From contig JAGAKE010000003.1 of NCBI GenBank assembly GCA_017625775.1, forward strand, positions 1 through 64,000: a stretch of DNA of 64,000 bases, given 5' to 3'. This document shows positions 61,169 through 64,000 of this stretch, in pieces. This stretch comes from Fibrobacteraceae bacterium. GTDB lineage: Bacteria; Fibrobacterota; Fibrobacteria; Fibrobacterales; Fibrobacteraceae. The notes below the pieces were generated by a model. It saw only the letters and a list, made by a program, of their open reading frames with translations, did not search any database and had not been told where the DNA came from. The stretch's first letter is position 1; each line of letters opens with the position of its first letter. Both the position numbers and the translations under genes were made by a program.

Positions 61169-61903
61169 ATGACAAATTCTGAAATAATGAACGCTGCAAG
61201 AAATACTCTTAATGCAATATGGATGAGAGAGGCTGGTCGTCTTTTCTTGTTTTGGTTTTTAGTCTGTTTATTGTATATTCCTGAATTGATAATTGAAGAG
61301 TTTTTGAATGAGGAATCATTTGCTGTTGATATTGTTTCTTTTATATGGGAATTAGCGCTTCTTCCTTTATCGATCGGAATAGCTTTTTACTATAATAATT
61401 TGAGTCAAAATAAAGTGCGGTCAATAAGAAATTTTTTTCATGGTTATTCCTCATTCCTTAGAAATTTACGAGCTTGTCTTCTTAAATATGGTGTTATCAT
61501 AGTTTTGATTATTGTGTCTTGTATTCCTTTGGTGTTGTGTTTGTTTGATAATATTGCAGTTATAGTTGTAAGTATTATTACCACACTTCTTTTAGGATTT
61601 TTCCTCTTCTACAAGTTTTTTGGTACTATAGTATTTTATGATTGGCGAATAGGCGAGGATACTAAAACAGGAGTTATTACAATTTTGCGTGACTGCTACA
61701 GACGTATGCAATTGCATAATGATCAGTTTTTCACATTGAATGTCCGTTTTATCGGATGGCATATTCTCTGCGTATGTACTTTAGGAATAGCGATCTTTTG
61801 GATTATGCCATATCTTTATTCTAGTTATGGGATTTTCTACCATAAGTATGTTTATCCAGTTGAAGAATCTACAGTTATTGATAATATAGAAGAGACTGTT
61901 TGA
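61169..61903 (+). CDS. DUF975-like integral membrane protein
   Basis: The 244-residue protein has five or six hydrophobic helices (about 23-42, 55-75, 113-132, 136-158 and 196-220) and the closing block GWHILCVCTLGIAIFWIMPY, which resembles the DUF975 family signature. GAGGAGG precedes the ATG. It is the third gene of the operon with the secreted repeat protein; a membrane transport or assembly role is possible. Family assignment is tentative. Confidence 0.65.
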   Translation: MTNSEIMNAARNTLNAIWMREAGRLFLFWFLVCLLYIPELIIEEFLNEESFAVDIVSFIWELALLPLSIGIAFYYNNLSQNKVRSIRNFFHGYSSFLRNLRACLLKYGVIIVLIIVSCIPLVLCLFDNIAVIVVSIITTLLLGFFLFYKFFGTIVFYDWRIGEDTKTGVITILRDCYRRMQLHNDQFFTLNVRFIGWHILCVCTLGIAIFWIMPYLYSSYGIFYHKYVYPVEESTVIDNIEETV

Positions 61904-62090
61904 AATGCAGGCTTTAAATGAAGCTTGTTCAACAAAAATTATTGCATGTCTGTTGTGTGAATTGCTTTGTATATATTTGAACGAGAGACGACTAGGAGTA
62001 AATCGATATAGCAAGTATTTTTCTATAAAATAAAAGATAAAAAAATGGCCATTTAATTATATTTCAATTCGTTATATAAGGATTTTTTAT
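61904..62090. other. Intergenic region before hsdM
   Basis: AT-rich, with no gene supported. The 187 bases probably hold the hsdM promoter (AT-rich stretch near 62000-62060). ATAAGGAT lies about 10 bases before the hsdM ATG and serves as a weak ribosome-binding site. Confidence 0.45.
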
Positions 62091-64000
62091 ATGGCCAAGA
62101 ATAAGGTTATTGACGCCGCTTATGACGATTCCCCTGTAGATGTTTCCACCGAGGTAAACTTCATCTGGAGTATCGCAAATACCCTCCGTGGGCCGTATCA
62201 GAGCGATAAGTACAAAGACGTGATTATCCCGATGGTGATTATTCGTAGATTCGAATGCGCTTTGGCAGCAACCAAGGAAAAGGTTGTCAAGCAGTTCAAG
62301 CAGAACAAGAACTACCCCTACAAGGCGATGTGCAAGATTTCTGGTTTCCAGTTCTACAACACGAGCGAATTTGACCTGGCAGAGCTGTTGAATGATTCCG
62401 AGAACATTGCCTCCAACTTCAAGAGTTATCTGAACGCATTCTCCCCGAATGTGCAAGAAATCATCATGAGTAATTCTGCTGGTCTTGACTTCGAGAAGCA
62501 GATAGACAAGATGGACAAGCACAACCGTCTATTTGGAATCGTCAAGAAATTCTCCGAGCTGGATTTGAACCCCAAGACAATCGACAATATCAAGATGGGA
62601 TATATTTTTGAAGACCTGATTCGTAGATTCTCGGAAAATGCTGAAGCTGGCGACCACTACACGGGTCGTGATATCATCAAGACCATGGTGAATATCCTTT
62701 TGGCAGAAGGTTGTGACGATATTTTCGAGGAAGGCAAGGTCATTACCGCCTGTGACCAGGCCTGCGGTACGGGCGGTATGATGTCCACCACAGAGAATTT
62801 TATCAAGCGTTTCAACCCGTCTGCAAACATTCGTCTCTTTGGCCAGGAAGTAAACCCTGAATCTTACGCAATTTGTCTTGCAGAAATGCTCATCAAGGGG
62901 CAGAATGCGGAGAACATTCGTTTGCAGGACACCATGAAGGCAGATTGCTTTCCTGATACCAAGATGCGTTTTATGGTCGAGAATCCTCCCTTTGGTCAGC
63001 CATGGGGCGGTAAGGATGCCGCTGAAGGTGTGGAAGAGGCTGTAAACATAGAAAAGAATAGGACCAACAGCCGTTGGGGTTCTGGCTATTTGCCTGGTAC
63101 AGGAGATATGCAGTTATTGTTTATCCAGTCGGCGGTTGACAAGATGGACGACCTTTGTGGGCGCGCGGCCATTATCGAGAACGGTTCCCCGTTGTTTACG
63201 GGAGGAACATCCAGTGGTGAATCCCAGATTAGGCGTTGGTTGCTTGAAAAGGACTTGATTGAGGCCATCATCGCATTGCCAACAGACCTCTTCTATAACA
63301 CGGGCATTGCCACTTACATTTGGGTCCTTTCCAAAAACAAGAGCAAGAAGCGTATTGGTAAAGTCCAACTGATTGATGCCAGTGGAATTTGTCATCCTTT
63401 GCGTAAGAGCCTTGGCAAGAAGCGAAATGAGATTACCCCCGAAGACCGCAAGAAGATTACAGAACTTTACGCAAACTTCGAGGAAAATGAACTTTGCCAG
63501 ATTTATGACAACGAAGAGTTCATGTATAGGGAATATACTGTAAAACAACCATTGCAGCGTAGCTACGCCATCAATGATGAACGCATCGAGAACCTTGTTG
63601 TATCTGGCGCCTTGAGTTCCGTTTATGACGAAGCGAAGGTCAATGAACTGGAAAATGCCGAAGAGGAACTGTCTGCAAAGGACGAGAAGACCCTTGAAAA
63701 ACTGAAAGCTGGCAAACCTATTTATGACTCCATTTTCGAAACTCTGAAAGCAAACAAGAGCAAGAAAAAGTACATGGAACCAAAGTCCTTTACTGCCGTG
63801 ATTGAAGAATTGTTCCCGAATTTGGATAAGAAACTACAGGGTAAGATTGTGGATGGGCTTTCCATGATGGATAAGGATGCCGAAATCCAGAAGGACAAGA
63901 AGGGCAACGTCCTGTGGGATAATGATACCAAGGACACGGAAATAGTCAAGTATTCCGAGAAAATTGAAGACTACATGGCAAGGGAAGTCTTGCCCCATAT
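62091..64000 (+). CDS. hsdM: Type I DNA methyltransferase HsdM (3' end outside the window)
   Basis: ATG 62091 opens a frame that stays open to the edge (636 codons). The N-terminal helical domain (FIWSIANTLRGPY) is followed by the N6-adenine methylase core: motif I CDQACGTGGM (Asp222; a Gln replaces the usual Pro) and motif IV NPPFG at 298-302. Codon use is more GC-rich than in the preceding operon. An hsdR gene lies 58 kb to the left, so this HsdM probably belongs to a separate type I system whose HsdS and HsdR lie beyond 64000. Confidence 0.93.
   Translation, partial: MAKNKVIDAAYDDSPVDVSTEVNFIWSIANTLRGPYQSDKYKDVIIPMVIIRRFECALAATKEKVVKQFKQNKNYPYKAMCKISGFQFYNTSEFDLAELLNDSENIASNFKSYLNAFSPNVQEIIMSNSAGLDFEKQIDKMDKHNRLFGIVKKFSELDLNPKTIDNIKMGYIFEDLIRRFSENAEAGDHYTGRDIIKTMVNILLAEGCDDIFEEGKVITACDQACGTGGMMSTTENFIKRFNPSANIRLFGQEVNPESYAICLAEMLIKGQNAENIRLQDTMKADCFPDTKMRFMVENPPFGQPWGGKDAAEGVEEAVNIEKNRTNSRWGSGYLPGTGDMQLLFIQSAVDKMDDLCGRAAIIENGSPLFTGGTSSGESQIRRWLLEKDLIEAIIALPTDLFYNTGIATYIWVLSKNKSKKRIGKVQLIDASGICHPLRKSLGKKRNEITPEDRKKITELYANFEENELCQIYDNEEFMYREYTVKQPLQRSYAINDERIENLVVSGALSSVYDEAKVNELENAEEELSAKDEKTLEKLKAGKPIYDSIFETLKANKSKKKYMEPKSFTAVIEELFPNLDKKLQGKIVDGLSMMDKDAEIQKDKKGNVLWDNDTKDTEIVKYSEKIEDYMAREVLPH

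Noticed and set aside
1-64000. Insertion sequence or transposon with a transposase
   Set aside because: No reading frame resembles a transposase or integrase, although several repeats suggest past mobility.

Overview
This window looks like a stretch of an AT-rich Gram-negative chromosome, most likely a Fibrobacter-type rumen or gut bacterium. The pointers are a CE4 polysaccharide deacetylase with a signal peptide and a C-terminal type IX-secretion-like tail, several lipoproteins, GYF_2 and YwqK/MORN-like repeat proteins, two DUF4143 ATPases and GC-rich dispersed intergenic repeats. The lineage is an inference from gene style, not from a marker gene.

Layout. (1) 1-3.8 kb: 3' end of an unidentified gene, a small lipoprotein and a type I HsdR. 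(2) 3.8-8.7 kb, minus strand: a tightly packed FHA / MATE / TetR / QueH / membrane protein / RmlD run. (3) 8.7-20.9 kb: mostly housekeeping genes (S41 protease, aldose epimerase, EamA, MnmE, NAT-like, GYF, endonuclease IV, CstA, deacetylase, outer-membrane protein), ending in a truncated gene and a frameshifted Nudix gene. (4) 21.3-35.5 kb: a defence island. It holds RhuM between 184-bp direct repeats; a Sau3AI-like restriction-modification pair (MTase 23978, nuclease 27060) with an HNH protein beside it and an antiparallel controller plus PD-(D/E)XK nuclease set between the pair; a coupled operon of cytosine MTase, double-GHKL histidine kinase and receiver protein; a Fic remnant; and a McrC/LlaJI-like nuclease whose start codons lie in 41-bp tandem repeats. 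(5) 35.5-47.7 kb: EamA, an exopolysaccharide export operon (phosphatase, Wzc, Wza, ManC), PheS, a YwqK-like lipoprotein, a three-gene envelope operon, tRNA-Leu(CAG) and RarA. (6) 47.7-64 kb: a second accessory region with unknown gene pairs, HipBA, two DUF4143 ATPases each behind a large palindrome, a four-gene unknown operon, a prokaryotic viperin locus, a MORN/membrane operon and an incomplete HsdM running off the end.

The two strongest candidates for unusual biology are the viperin locus (55.5-57.9 kb) and the MTase/kinase/receiver operon (28.5-33.0 kb). In the first, a radical-SAM viperin sits with two tiny proteins, a HicA-like protein, a frameshifted zinc-ribbon gene and twin TGTCCC direct repeats. 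In the second, DNA methylation, a MutL/Hsp90-type ATPase and histidine-aspartate phosphorelay modules are translationally coupled. Viperin is a known antiviral enzyme family that makes chain-terminating ddh-nucleotides; the role of its companions here, and the output of the receiver protein, are inferred only.
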